A stretch of DNA of 50,036 bases, taken from assembly GCA_000697475.1 (NCBI GenBank), contig JNEU01000666.1, positions 1 through 50,036 on the forward strand, in the 5' to 3' direction. Made by a program: the position numbers and the translations under genes. Origin of the DNA: Lichtheimia corymbifera B2541 (Eukaryota > Mucoromycota > Mucoromycetes > Mucorales > Lichtheimiaceae). Below, piece after piece: positions 1-12,666 of the stretch (positions within the stretch are counted from its first letter, which is position 1; every line of letters starts with the position of its first letter). The notes under the pieces were generated by a model, which was not told the DNA's origin, did not search any database, and saw only the letters and a program-made list of their open reading frames with translations.

Positions 1-1504
1 ACGCCAATATACAAGAAGGTTTATAATTCAAAACTTGCGACGATCATGTAGTAAATAAAAAAGACAAACGATGCATGCAGTGGTGCCTAGATCCTGCTTT
101 TGCATGCTTGACAACCAACAAACACAGATTATATACAGCTGATCCGCATGCGTTGATCTATGGCTCTAAAAGATCCTCGAATGATTGCATCAAGCACGAG
201 CACGTAATAGCGTTGCTGTGCAAGTCAAATACTGGAGTTGATATATATTGTGCGACGCGAGCTTCAATAGAGCACCGTGCGCTTTCTGTGTTACCTATTA
301 CTCTGAGCATCCAGATTTCTGGGAAGAGTCGTTATCTTTGCGCACCATCTCACCCACAAAACAATGCATGCAAACTACCATCCATCTTGGTATTGTCAAG
401 ACATGTGATAAAGTATAGCAAGGGTGATTGACTTTGATGAGTAAAGGAGGCAAACAAAGGGGGAATGATTGAAGAATGGGCATTATGCAGGAAAAGAGCA
501 GTAGTATGGGAAACCGTAATCTTCATCATGAATCAAGTGTAAATCGAAGTAGTGGTGGTGGCGCTGTTTTTTTATTGTGTAGCTCCCTTCTCCACCCCGA
601 ATATACCTTTATTTGATGCCCATCATCCCCCACAACAACTCAACTTTAAAAACGCCTATTTGGAACGACAGCTGCAGAGACCAACTTTTCAATACTACGC
701 CGCAACACGCTAATGGCGCAATAAGCAATGCGATTTCAACTTGACGGATTCAGCGGTTCATGTTTTGTGAGGTAAGTATATCAAAAGAGAGTTTTGAACA
801 ATAGCATGATATGCTGACAAAGTTTATTCCGCACGCTACACACCACTTTTGACCCATAAAAGGATCCGCGATGCAACATCATGCAGATACACTCTGATGT
901 AATACGGTCCCTTGCAACATGAGGGGGGTTGAAAGAAGGAGGAAGAAAAAAGCACGATGACAGGCGCACCACAAGCATATGATCTGGTCTATCTTTTATG
1001 GTGTAAAAAAGGAGAGGTATGTGTCTTTGGACACTCACTCGGGTAAGCGGCGAAATCATTAATTTGGACAACTGCGCAGTCTGGACTTGAACTTGGCTTG
1101 CAACTTACGGGATTACTTCATTACACCCCAAAGACAAGCAAATGATACGATATAACAAGTGGCATGACACAAGAGATGCTATGATGATGATGATGATGAT
1201 GAAGAAGAAGTGAGTTGCACCATGTCAAATGCAGAAATCAAACACTGTCCCTAATACACAGTTTCTTCTAGAACTGCATATCCCCTTTGCTTACAGAGTA
1301 GGGGTGGCGTTACAAAGGGAAAAAACAGCCAATGAATCCTTGATGGGAAAGAGCCAAGAGTCAATCAACTATTTAAGTTGGGTGTGTTGTTGTTGGCATC
1401 ACTTCCAGAAGGTTTTCTTCTCAACTGCCATTTTGGGTCTCACTCTCTTTCAAATAAGCAAGCCATCACAGCACCTTGCGTTGCAAAAATTATATGTGAG
1501 CTTC

Positions 1505-1543
<39 letters not shown>

Positions 1544-1771
1544 TCTTTCCATGTTTTAAAGCTTTCCCTCACATTCCTTACCATTCAGCGTGCCCCTCCC
1601 CTTTTTCTTATATATATAGTCCATTGATCTCCTATCCTATCACGTTCACCACCACTCTTCTTCAGCCGAAGCACAGGTGGGCTGATAAACAATGATCTTC
1701 ATATCCATCATTAACGCTTCCTTTGCATCATCTTCTTCTCCCCTTTGGCAGACGCGAGTGAAACAAAAAAA
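1..1771. other. Intergenic region, no supported gene
   Basis: I find no reading frame here with family resemblance or a coherent set of splice sites. The stretch ends in the pyrimidine-rich leader of the PAS/GATA gene and contains a long CT dinucleotide tract near 1511-1542. Short open frames exist but look like chance. Confidence 0.6.
1511..1542. repeat. (CT)n microsatellite
   Basis: A run of about 16 CT dinucleotides lies about 230 bp upstream of the PAS/GATA gene start. Pyrimidine-rich leaders recur before several genes in this window. Confidence 0.9.
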
Positions 1772-2026
1772 ATGACCATGACGCATCCAATCTGCTTTTG
1801 GGGCTTGCTCTCTCCGGAACAATTCCGATTTATTTATGTGCCTAGTTTGGTGGACAAGGTCGCTATTGACGGCTGTGGGCAATCGATTGCCGACCTTTTG
1901 CTTGACAAGCCCTTTCTGGATATGATTCATCCTGACGAAAGATCCATGGCCTACGCAGACCTTGTCAGTTTTTCAAAGGCTCAGACTTTGGCCGGTTCCA
2001 TTACCAGGTTAGTACTACACAATGAT

Positions 2027-2062
<36 letters not shown>

Positions 2063-3493
2063 GGACTCTCTTTGATGACCATGAAAAATAGGTGCAGGGT
2101 TTTGTCTTTTAAAGATATCGCACTTCAACAATCTAAGCCGCAGGTTCGTACTACTACTACTACTACTACTACTACTACGACTCCATGTTTCATTTCACAT
2201 CAAGTTGGGAAAGAGCCAAGTGGCGTGATGATGATAAAGTTTGCTGATCCGTGTGAGACATTATCATCCATTAGGTTACCTTTACCTCCCAAACGGTCGA
2301 ACAATGGAAAATAGTAAACGTGGTCATGTATATCGTTACCGATTCTCTTATTCTTACTTTTTTCCATGAAGCAGGTATAGCATCTAATTCATGCCAAATG
2401 ATCCTTTCAATCACTACAACATATACTTTAGACCCATCTTCACCCGATGCAGAAAGCGGCACAATGACAGACACCCCCTTTTCTTGTGGTCAATCTGGAT
2501 GCGACACCTACGTACGTATCAGCTTCTATATCTTGTAGCCTTTTCCGGGTGGCATTGCTGATGATGATGATATATATGTCATCCCTTATAGAGCATGTCT
2601 TCGCTTTTCCATACGCTGCAACGCCATTATCATTCGTCAGCATCATCCATCAGCTATCAACAACCACAACAGCTCTTTCGGATTTTTGACAGCGAACGTC
2701 CAATCGTTTCATGGCCCATGCACCACAGTGAAGAGGTGCTCGATACGACCAAGCACATCATGCTCAAGGATACGTTCATGTGCTCGGATAGTCGCTGCAA
2801 CAATGCTCAAGGCATTTGTACACACCATCATCATTCAAGTTCCATTGTAGCGTTATCACACGGACTCCATCGCATTGAGAGAATCATTGTGCCCTATGGT
2901 GGTATCGTGTTTGCAGCATTTTGCATCACACCTATTGCTCCACGTCATTCGCAGTACATGTCAGCTAGTGATACTCCTGCTGCTACGGACCACCACCACC
3001 ACCATGATACGTCGTCATACCAGCATTATATCCATTGCAGTGCCCCCATGTTATCATCTGCATCATCGCGTCATGAACAACAAACAAAAGACCAACTCAC
3101 TTATAGCCGCTATTCAACCAGCACGATTGGATTTGGGTATACTGCTGGAAGATCCCTACATATCATGTACCAATGACTCATCCATTTGATTGTTAATAGA
3201 CATTATCCAGTTACCTACAACATGTCGCAGCAAAATGGGTCGTTGATGAGCGATGAAAATGAAGCCATTACCAATAGTGCTCCAGCTGACATGCGCGTGT
3301 GTTCAAAGTGTCGAACAACCACCAGTCCCGAATGGCGGAAAGGTCCATCAGGCAACAAAACGTGCGTATAGATGTTTTTGATTATCGCCGAATGTACTTA
3401 TTGGGTTTTTTTCACAGGTTGTGTAATGCGTGTGGCCTTCGGTTTGCTCGGCTTGTGCAAAAGGAGAAACGGCGTTTGTCTCGTTCACGATAA
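1772..3493 (+). CDS. PAS-domain and GATA zinc-finger protein, white collar-2 (WC-2/MadB) type
   Basis: Six exons are inferred: 1772-2007, 2092-2143, 2275-2511, 2592-3136, 3200-3361 and 3418-3493, giving 435 residues with all joins in frame. The N-terminal half reads as a PAS domain: HPDERSMAYADL near residue 45, then a strand-rich part ending in IVNVVMYIVTDSLILTFFHE. The C-terminus carries a GATA finger of the fungal 18-residue-loop type, with cysteines at about 391, 394, 413 and 416, the SPEWRKGPSG loop and LCNACGLRF, followed by a basic tail. No LOV flavin motif (GRNCRFLQ) is present, which fits WC-2 (the DNA-binding partner) rather than WC-1 (the photoreceptor). In known fungi WC-2 proteins form a nuclear complex with WC-1 to drive blue-light transcription; that role is inference here. 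Introns 1 and 2 contain CA and ACT microsatellites. The ATG at 1772 is chosen because it directly precedes the PAS region; 1778 is an alternative. A different PAS-GATA paralogue is possible. Confidence 0.8.
2028..2061. repeat. (CA)n microsatellite in intron 1
   Basis: About 16 CA dinucleotides lie inside the first intron of the PAS/GATA gene. The tract is followed by the acceptor at 2090-2091. Confidence 0.9.
2149..2178. repeat. (ACT)n microsatellite in intron 2
   Basis: About ten ACT trinucleotides follow almost directly after the donor site of intron 2 in the PAS/GATA gene. The frame stays open through them, so retention of the intron would add a poly-Thr stretch. Confidence 0.9.
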
Positions 3494-4310
3494 TAATAAC
3501 GTGATCTTTCACTCACTCACTCATTCACTTTGACAACCACCTTATCATGCGATGCTGGCTCCTTCCCATCTCACGCTATATCCGGAAATGCTACCAAATA
3601 ATCAACATGATACGGCTCGTTTTATATTCCTCATACACTCGTACATTCTCTCTCTTTCCACTAAATACCTCTTGGGTGATCACCTTTATGCAACAGCTCG
3701 CCCACAGTAACGCGCCATGCTAATAAACTATTGCTGTCACCATGTATATGAATGAACTATGGCAACCATCGCCATGACAACACCATTGTGGATCTGATAT
3801 TGCTACGCCATCTTCGCTACTACTACTTCTACCTTAGTAATGCAGCGTTAGGATCGCGCCAAGCCTAACGAAATCCGCTGCTGCTGTAGTCAAAAATATA
3901 ATGCAACACCCCTATCCCGATTATAACCGATGCCTATTGTTAACCTCCTAATTTATTGTTGCATGTACGCAATCGAGCCATGCATGTCCATTCCCTTGTG
4001 TAACAGAAGAATAAAAACAACAGCTGCATGAAGCATGATCGGCTTGGATGACCATCATTCTTTACAACGTTTTCTTGATTTCTTTGTTGTATGTAAACAA
4101 CACATACTATGATGCATTCCTAACTTTGACTACCAAGTGGTCGCTATGCTTCTTAAAGGGGACGGCCTACTGCAACTTCCACCACACTTATCATAACACT
4201 ATGGGTGAGAGAGTATTCATTGCTATGTATGTATTATTGCTGTTGTTGTTGTTGTTGTTCATATTGATATCTATATGTATAACATGCTACTATGATGATT
4301 GTTGCTGCTA
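3494..4310. other. Convergent intergenic region between PAS/GATA and MFS genes
   Basis: Both flanking genes end toward this 817-bp stretch. It is AT-rich, contains a (TTG)n run near 4239-4258, and I see no conserved frame. It must hold both 3' untranslated regions. Confidence 0.6.
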
Positions 4311-6873
4311 CTACTCTAGACCAACAGGAGGAGCTCGATTTCTTTTTCTTCTACCACCCAACGAAATAGTGTCTGGGATACGAGCACTTTGTAGTAGATT
4401 GATGAAGGAAAGAATGGCAATCATGTAATACACCAAGTGGCGATCGAATGGGAAAGGGTTGCCTGTACGTAACGAGAACGACCAAAGGGTACCGCCAACC
4501 GTGGGTCCTATATAAAAGAGTGTATAAGTACAAGGAACGGATTTGCATGCATTCAAAAAGGGACATACCCAAAGCACGCATCAACGATAAACAAGACTGA
4601 CAAATACTATAAGGATCAAGATGCATCATGTGAGCTGTCTTGAGAAGTCGTTCATTCATCCCATGTAGATATGTAACATACCCATTCACGGTGCCAAGGA
4701 TACGTTGGTCAGCTGAATTGCTCACCAAGATCATCATGCTTGTGAAAGCCAAGGTGTTTGCAAAGAATCGAACCAGGAGCAGGACCATGTAAGATAAGCG
4801 GAAGTACCATATTGAGCCTCCAGTGGTATCAACCATGTCTTTGACCGTGGCAAGCTGAGGAAACAAAATATAGCATGGTATAAAGAGCAAAAATGCGAGT
4901 CGTGTCATTTCCAAACTTGAAAGATAATGATTGAGCTTGGGATAGAGCACAAACTGGCAATAGAGTTGCTCGATACCAGCAATTGAAAGTGCCTTGGCAA
5001 GCTCTTGTGAATCGGATCCAAGGCCACCTGCATAGCCAGGAGCTGAGAAATACAGTGGAAGGACTTCGTCAAATACCATGGCATGGAATGCAAAGATCCT
5101 ACATCATAAATGTCATTAACATGCCATCATTATTATCATCATCAGGGAACTCACGAGTAGGCAATAATGCAGATAATAGTGACATTGGAAATGTTGGATA
5201 GGATACCGGTGGGAGCATTGGCAGCTTTGCTACTAGTGGCGGCACCACCTTGCTGGTCAGTGGTTGTCATGTTGCTGCCTTGACGTTGCAATAATGAGGC
5301 ACGTTCATCTGTCTCTGCATGAGGCTGCTGCTGCTGTCGTTGTCGTGCAAGAGCAGCAGGGTTGGATTCTTCGAGAAAAAAGTAGCCAAGGATAAAACCA
5401 ATAAATGAACCAATGGAGGATACAAAGCACGGTAAAAAGTAGGGGTACTCTTTGAGAAATTCGTTGCCTCCAAAAAGTGAAGGGAAATGGTCAACAGGGT
5501 TACATAGATATCCACCGATGCCAGGACCTATTTTATGTGTGATTAGGCATATGCATCTTTTCCACTAAAATAGAGTGACTTACCAGCTATTCAAGATGGA
5601 TCAAGATGACCATGTTTGGAATAAAGTTAAGGTTAGTGTCCCACAATATTCAGGGTATTGTTCGTTGTATAATACAACCATCCTAGCGTGATGTATAAAT
5701 AACGTACCGATCATGCCAATGCCCCAGCAAAAGCCAAACAATGAAAACGCCTTTGCGCGATTGGTTTCGTCCGTGATCTCGCTCAGCATACTACGTGCAA
5801 CGCCTCCGTTACCTAATTGGGCACATGTCAAATGAGCATATGTATGCATACATAATACATCGGCATGCATCTCATCACCATGCACTTTCCCACCCCCATC
5901 CTTTTGATCCTCGGGGAAAAATGACGAACCATTCACAATGCCACAGAAAGCGCGTGTGCCGATCGCCCACCATAGATTCTTGCTTAAACCAAAAGAACAA
6001 GCCGAAATGGAATTGCCAATCAACCCTGTCAATAATACAGGTCGGCGACCTCGTCGATCAGAAAATTTACCCCATAGCATGGCTGTACAAAATTGAGCCA
6101 AAAAGAAAATGGATGCTGCGGCCGGCCATCAAGATAATACAAAAAAGTTAAATTACCCCTGATCAGTATATGCACTATAACCAAGCCTCGACCCATAATA
6201 TCGATTCGTTTTCCTTGCCACGTCAAGCCATGAACCCGGTGATATGGATGCAGCAGCAGCAACAGCCGCAGCAGCAGCAGCAAGCCCCATCATCACCACC
6301 CCCTTTCCCCTTTCTCCCATTCTCTCTCTCTCTAATAGCTTACTAATCCAGCCTGCATAGGTTCCGATTTCTTTTTCATCATCGGACAAATGGAAATCCT
6401 TGAGCTGTTCCAATGTGAGGGAAAAAATAACGCGCAACATGTGAGCATGAAATGTGTGGATGACTTGCGTCTATTATCATGAAACCAATCAACTGTACCA
6501 TAAAATAGATAAAGGGCAAGAGGATGGTGGATGTCAGCGGTTCGCTAAAGAGGATGATGCTGAGAATGAGCATTTGCAACTTGGGTAACGGCGTTGGATC
6601 AAGATTGGTGTGATTGGTGGTAGCGGTGGGTGTGCGTGATAGGCCATCAGGTGGAATATAGAGATCGGACATGGATTGATGTTTGTTATCCCCCATTGAT
6701 TGATAATAGGATGATCGTGGTATACTGTAAGCAGCCGTGCTTAGATTGGAGTGAATGGATGCATACGAAGGTCGACGATTTGAATCGACAAGCGGGTCAT
6801 CATCTGGATATTGTGCGGCCAAGTAGCTGTGTAAGCTATCCGTATAGCTTTTTGATAACACATCCGAATTCAT
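4311..6873 (-). CDS. Major facilitator superfamily transporter (ZIFL/YCR023c-like)
   Basis: Eight exons on the minus strand, in coding order: 6873-6499, 6404-6344, 6115-5930, 5812-5708, 5527-5155, 5098-4682, 4606-4569 and 4507-4311. They give 583 residues with every join in frame. After a Ser/Tyr-rich cytoplasmic tail of about 100 residues, TM1 contains EPLTSTILLPFIYFM. The loop between TM2 and TM3 has the MFS signature GKFSDRRGRRPV, and further motifs follow (GIGMIGPGIGGYL, LGTVNG, RALGPTVGG). A long Gln/Thr-rich loop separates the two six-helix halves. The pattern resembles the drug:H+ antiporter-like group that includes yeast YCR023C and plant ZIFL proteins; the substrate cannot be told. 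The 38-nt seventh exon is required by conservation. The fourth intron (5528-5707) also contains a splice-donor-like site, so an alternative exon is possible. Start at 6873 is the first ATG of the frame. Confidence 0.88.
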
Positions 6874-8366
6874 TGTCTCTCTCGCTGTAAAGGAGGTGGG
6901 GAAAGAGTGTGAGCAAGGCAAGAAAAAGAAAAAGTGAAAAATGAGTGACCCCTTTTGTATGCCTTTTTAACCACGATCGTGGAGCACAACGTTTTGCAGC
7001 TGCTGTTATCCTCTCCGACGCCCCACTAGAGAAACTATATAGTATACAACTCGATTATACACCGCACACGCGCTTTCTTTCAGCCTCCCCTTTTTTCCTT
7101 CTCTCCTTTTTCTCAAATATGCAACACACACACATATGCACACTCTATCGGCATAACTTTTACATGAGGTTCCAGACGCTTCAAGATCCTTATATTTCTT
7201 GATTAAAGGCACGATGGATGGCCCGTGCAGCAAGGAACATCCAATTCTGACTCATTTGCCACTCATATAGCATTTTTCAACCCCGCGGATGCAAACATTC
7301 GCACCTCTTATCGCGCAATGCACTGCCCATCATCCCCCTTGTACACGTTCCACACATGCATATCAACTGCATACGCTTGATCCGATCCAAACCACCATGG
7401 AATTAAAAGCAAAGTAATAGCAACATACAATAACTTGTCATATACCTTATGAAAACGAAGAATGATGGTTGCCATTATCATTTTATTTGGATGATCATTG
7501 ATGAATATGACCAATGTTTATATGAAATGCAAATAAAACGGTGGACCGAGACGTCGGACGAGACCGTGACACCACAAGTTGATCATTCACCCTTGGGACA
7601 GGGCCAGTTCTTATGGCAACAACTTTCACTCTTATTGACTAGCCCCTAATAATTCCTTTTTGAATTGTATGCAGCAGACAACACAACATGTCAGATTTAA
7701 TCGTAGAGCATTTCAACTAATCAAAGATGCCTATTACTACATTGGGGACTATGTATAATTTCTTCTTAGTTTCTGGGTGGAATGGAGACACATGATATAT
7801 AACACTGCTGCATGCATGATTTCATTGGTGGATGTAAATCTTTGTCGCTGCTTTACTTATGTTACTTATTCAGAAACCACCGCCTGCGGTTAAGAGATGG
7901 GGGAGAGAAAAGCCAAGACAATGAATGATGCAAGTCGATTCTTTTGTTGTGAGTCGAGATGATGGGCGATCTTGATTCTCCTAAGAATGTCGGGATATGC
8001 GAGCTGTGGCGCCTTCTAAGTATATCCACTGCCAGCAAAAGTAATGCAGATTTACGTTTTGTTCTCATAAAAAAGTGCCGTCATTTTGTATTACATCAAC
8101 ATGAAAGATGCACATGTCTTCATTCAAACATGGCCCTCCCGCTCTCTCACTTTCTATGTCTACTCATGATATGGGCATAAGGTTTGCAGTCAACCAACCG
8201 TGCGTTCTCAAAGAAGGTTCATACAAGTGTTAAACCCCAAAAGGCAGTATATGACGACATGTAACACAGGTGTTGGTTTCGCCTCTTTGTCTCCGCTCAT
8301 CGTCTCTCTTTTTTTTTTCAGTTTTGGCAAACGAGCAGCTTTGAAACGGTGCTCTTCTTTCACAAC
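6874..8366. other. Divergent intergenic region upstream of MFS and phosphatase genes
   Basis: This 1.5-kb stretch separates two divergent starts and should contain both promoters. A T-rich tract ending in CAG lies just before the phosphatase start and could be an intron acceptor in its leader. I see no gene in it. Confidence 0.55.
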
Positions 8367-10872
8367 ATGAGTGTCGCCTATGAGTCACCTACGCACCATA
8401 CTCAGAATAAGGAGGCATACTTTACGCCACTGAACATGCCAACCATCGCGTCATCATCGACGGCCATGACCGATAACGGCAATAGCAACAATGGAGGAGG
8501 AGGAGGATCAACCACACCTTATTTCACAGCTCCCATTGACCCAACCATTCACCAAGACTTTATGAACGCCATCAACGCACGCCATGCCAATCAACCCATG
8601 TTTGCTATGAATCTAGGGTCGCCTACGACGACGACGACTACCAGTTCACCACTACCTCCAGCAGCAGCAACAACAACAAATGGCATGCGGCTGTCATTGA
8701 ATGGTAGTGGTGGTGGTGGTAATGGATCATTGGCTGCTAGACGATTATTACGATCCACATCTGCCATGGCAACACCTCGACAAATGCTAATAGCGGCTAT
8801 GGAATGTAAACAGCTGACCGAGATCCTTTCATCATCATCTTCTGATTCAACTCGCACTTTGTTACTCGATGTCCGATCGTTTGTTCAGTACTCACATGGC
8901 CGTATTCGCCACGCTATCAACGTATCGGTTCCCAACACTATCCTGAAACGTCCGACTTTTACAATGGACAAGCTGTATGAAGCCATTGTCGTAGATGCTG
9001 ATCGTGAACGTCTCCAACGTTGGCCAAGCATGGATCGAATTATCTTGTACGACCAGACTTCCCAATTTCTACCTGATAATTGCGCAGCGGCTTATCTAGG
9101 ATCCAAGTTAAGTCAAGCAGGTTTCAAAGGTCAACTGTACTATCTCAAAGGTAACAACAACACTATAAACATGATGCATGCATGATACCAATAAGGGATA
9201 TACATAGGTGGATACGATGCATTCCGTACAAGCAGCCCTTCTTTATGTGAAGTCTCATCATCACCAAGATCACCCATCGATCAACAACAACAACAGCAAC
9301 AACAAAATGGAGGAGGAGGCATGTCCAATACGATGAGACCCAAACTCGCACCCTTCACTGCACCCATGCCCCATTTTGAAAATCAGGCGTTCAATCCCTT
9401 CTTTTCGAACATTCGACAAAATATGGAGTTATCGCATGGACCTATACGCGAACGATTTCCCATTCGACTTGCAAAGGATTATGAAGCAAATGATGCCGGC
9501 TTAGTGAAATCATATACAACATCCAAACCATCGCCAAGGTGTTTACCTGGGATCAGCCATGTGGATGATGCAGGCTTTTTTGTCGGTCCCAAATGGTTAA
9601 GGACGACTGTGATGCCAGAGACAGGTGCTCAACAATTGGCAGAGATGTATGAGGCAAGTATTATCCCATATGGAAAATATGCAACCTTGTGATCCAGCGC
9701 CATCCACAATTGGTCAAGATCTAACCCCATCTTTTAGAAAATAGAGCGAGTCGAGCAACGACGATTACAAAACATCATGTATTATCATTCCAAACACAAT
9801 CATACCAATCCCAGTGATTTCCCTCTGAGTATCGTTGCCGGCATCGAGATGGGAAGCCTCAACAGATACACCAATGTTTGGCCTTTTGGTAAGAAACGAA
9901 TGCGGAGGGGGTGAGGGAATGCATCGATTTACAAACTCCTAATGATGTCATGGTGATGTAAAACAGAGTACACACGTGTCAAGTTAGCTCGTCCATCCTC
10001 CTCTACCGATTATATCAATGCAAGTTTCATTCAATATGTACATCCTGAAGACGACGAAGCTGCTGAGAGTCCATCCAACAATCATGTCAGTCGTGCATCC
10101 TTGCGATGTATGAATCAAAGGCGGCATAACAACGAATTCAGACGCTACATTTCCACCCAAGGACCGCTCCCAGATACATTTGGGGATTTTTGGCAGATGA
10201 TATGGGAACATAATTCACGGGTGGTTGTCATGCTGACCAAACAACAAGAGATGAACAAGGTTTGTTTGTTTATTCCCTCCTTTCACAAAAAGTGTTATTA
10301 ATGACGTTATCTAGATAAAGTGCCATCAATATTGGCCCAGTGAGCTGAATGTACCAACACGTTATGGCCATGTCACCGCCACTTTGATCTCAGAAACCGA
10401 GCAAGCTGTGGGTCGATCAACCACGATCAACGATGATATTGTGATTGTACGTCAAATTCAACTGGAACAACAAGATGCGCCATCAAGAATCATTACACAG
10501 CTTCAATATACAGGATGGATGGATTTCGGTGTTCCTGATAGCCCAGAAGGGATTTTGCATTTGGTCAAAACAGCCGATATAGCACAAGTGGAATATGAAT
10601 CTACGTGTGATGCTGCAGTGGGTCCTATGGTGGTGCATTGTTCAGCAGGCTGTGGTCGTTCAGGTGCTTTTTGTGCCATCGATACAGTGATCCGACGATT
10701 GACGCGAAGCAAAGAGGGTCAAAACAAGGATCTTTTATTCGACACCATTTCACGGTTCCGAGAACAACGTGTGAGCATGGTCCAAACATTACGGCAATTT
10801 GTTTTCTGCTATGAAACTATCTGGTGGTGGCTTTTGGGTTACGGCTCGGATCCGGTTACCAGCACTCATTAA
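8367..10872 (+). CDS. Rhodanese-domain protein tyrosine phosphatase, Ptp2/Ptp3/Pyp type
   Basis: Five exons: 8367-9150, 9208-9653, 9738-9888, 9967-10259 and 10315-10872, giving 743 residues. The N-terminus is low complexity. Residues about 145-270 form a rhodanese/CH2 domain ([17 protein letters not shown], then ILKRPTF, a kinase-docking-like basic motif, and IILYDQTSQ); it has no active cysteine at the usual place, so it is likely a binding module. Residues about 425-735 are a classical tyrosine phosphatase: [30 protein letters not shown], the acid loop [11 protein letters not shown] with Asp near 628, the P-loop [10 protein letters not shown] with catalytic Cys near 667, and the [16 protein letters not shown]-loop. 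In yeasts this architecture dephosphorylates MAP kinases on tyrosine; that role is inferred. The intron after exon 2 appears to use a GC donor. A GT alternative at 9658 with an acceptor at 9743-9744 also stays in frame. Confidence 0.9.
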
Positions 10873-12666
10873 CCCCCCTCCTCCCCATCTCCCTTGTAAA
10901 CATCATCCTCTTTTGGCCCTTTTCCCTCCCATCGCCCTCATTGTCAACACCCTTTTTGTATTTATTTCTTTTGTTACCTTGGCACGTTTGACATGTGTGT
11001 GTGTGTGTGTGTTTTCCCCTACAAGAGGTCATATAATACCCACTCCCAAATCGCATTTTAGATATCGATTCCTTCAAGAAGAAAAATGAAAGTGTTGTAA
11101 ATTCCACCTTTACATGGCATGATCGATTGCTTCTTTTGATCCCACTTGTTGGAACCTCCCGCTCCCCTGAATGTGTGTAGTGATTCCATCGATGGTAAGG
11201 GCCGACAAAGTATCCGTGTTGTTGTGGTTGTTCAACCGCGTGTTTGTATGCTGCTGAGTAAGCGAATAAAAAGGAATGCTTTAAGGATGATTAAAAGTCT
11301 CGGCCAACAAAATGCTGCACAATGATAAAGTATGTTTATACGCTTCGTACATCGATTTATGCAGGATATTATCCCGCTCCCCTGCGTTTTTCTCTTTCGG
11401 ATCACATAGCTATTGGATCAGTTCTTGTAGATGTATTCCAATAGGGGTTATATTGTAGTAGAAATAAAATCATGGATCATTGTAACAAAGAAGACAACCG
11501 CTCATCGTGGTGTACAATGAGCGTAAGCTGTATGCTTTGTTTGTTTCGTGTGTATTGTATATAGGAATCGGACTTGAATGTTGATAGGTGTTGGAACGTG
11601 CACTGTAAATATCGGTGTGCAACCCATCAGTTTCGATACCGCGAGTTTGATCGTCGAGTGCATGTACTTTTTCGGTGTGAAAGGGCTACAAACCGGTCCC
11701 TCCTCGTGCTCAACGCCCCATTCATTGAATCACGCGCTTCCATTTAAAACATGTCGGCTATGGTACAATACCAAAATCCAAATTAAAGCAGCAGCAGCAG
11801 CACTCTATATCACTATTGCTAAATCATCATCACCATCATTCATCAGCTGGTGTGTCACATTTTCTTGTCGATCGGAAAGAAAACGGGGTTCAATAAACAT
11901 GTATGATGATAATGATGATGCAGCTCCTTTGTTGATGATGGATAAGGATAATGGGGTACATACATATCAACAACCCCTTGCTTGTATGCTTGTCAGGGAC
12001 ACATTCTCGTGTTAAATGACGATGATGATGAGAGTGTGTGGCAGGGAAACAGGGGGAGGGTGCTTGAATTATAGACATCAACAAATGTTGTAAAGGGCTA
12101 TATTCACATGTAAAATAAAAAAGGTTGCCACACACCTATTCCATACCCAACACGGGTTGTTAGGGATGGGTACGAACTACCCACAGGTGGGATTACCGAA
12201 AAAGGGATATAGATCGAATGAACCATTTGCTTTTACCCCGCCAGAAGAACGACTGGTCAATGGACCGTGTGTGGATGATGTCTGCGGAAGGCGTAAAAAA
12301 AGGGATATGCCTGGCGTGATTCATTACAAGGCAGACTTCCTTTTTCGAATAGCTGCCCCCCTCTCGCATTGCCCCCAACGGCGCACACACACACGCATTC
12401 ACTCACAATTGCGGCAAAAAAACTGCTGCTACCATATCCCCTTGCTTCTTTTTATATAGACGTAATTCATTCACACCCCATTCATCTTTCACTCTCTCTC
12501 TTTTTCATTTTTTTTTCTCTTTTCTCTTTATTCCTTCCTTCCATCCCACCTGGTGCGGGAAAAAAAAAGTCATTCAACCTCTTTTGCTTCATCGGCTCTT
12601 TATTGCAGGACATTTTGTTGTATATACTACTTTAAACGACAACGTCGATCTCTCCAATCCTTGTTC
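10873..12666. other. Intergenic region between phosphatase and cyclin genes
   Basis: A 1.8-kb stretch in tandem context holding the phosphatase 3' end, a GT microsatellite (about 10995-11011), a short CAG run near 11790 and a strongly pyrimidine-rich leader near 12480-12550 before the cyclin. Short open frames here have no recognisable domain. Confidence 0.55.

Noticed and set aside
75..431. 118-residue open frame near the left edge
   Set aside because: No domain, unusual composition, no leader or splice context; frames of this length are expected by chance.
1229..1695. Two overlapping open frames through the CT microsatellite
   Set aside because: Both owe their openness to the CT repeat, which encodes Ser-Leu runs, and neither has conserved sequence.
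12157..12459. 100-residue frame before the cyclin gene
   Set aside because: No recognised domain, ends in CA-rich low complexity, and no splice link to the cyclin frame.
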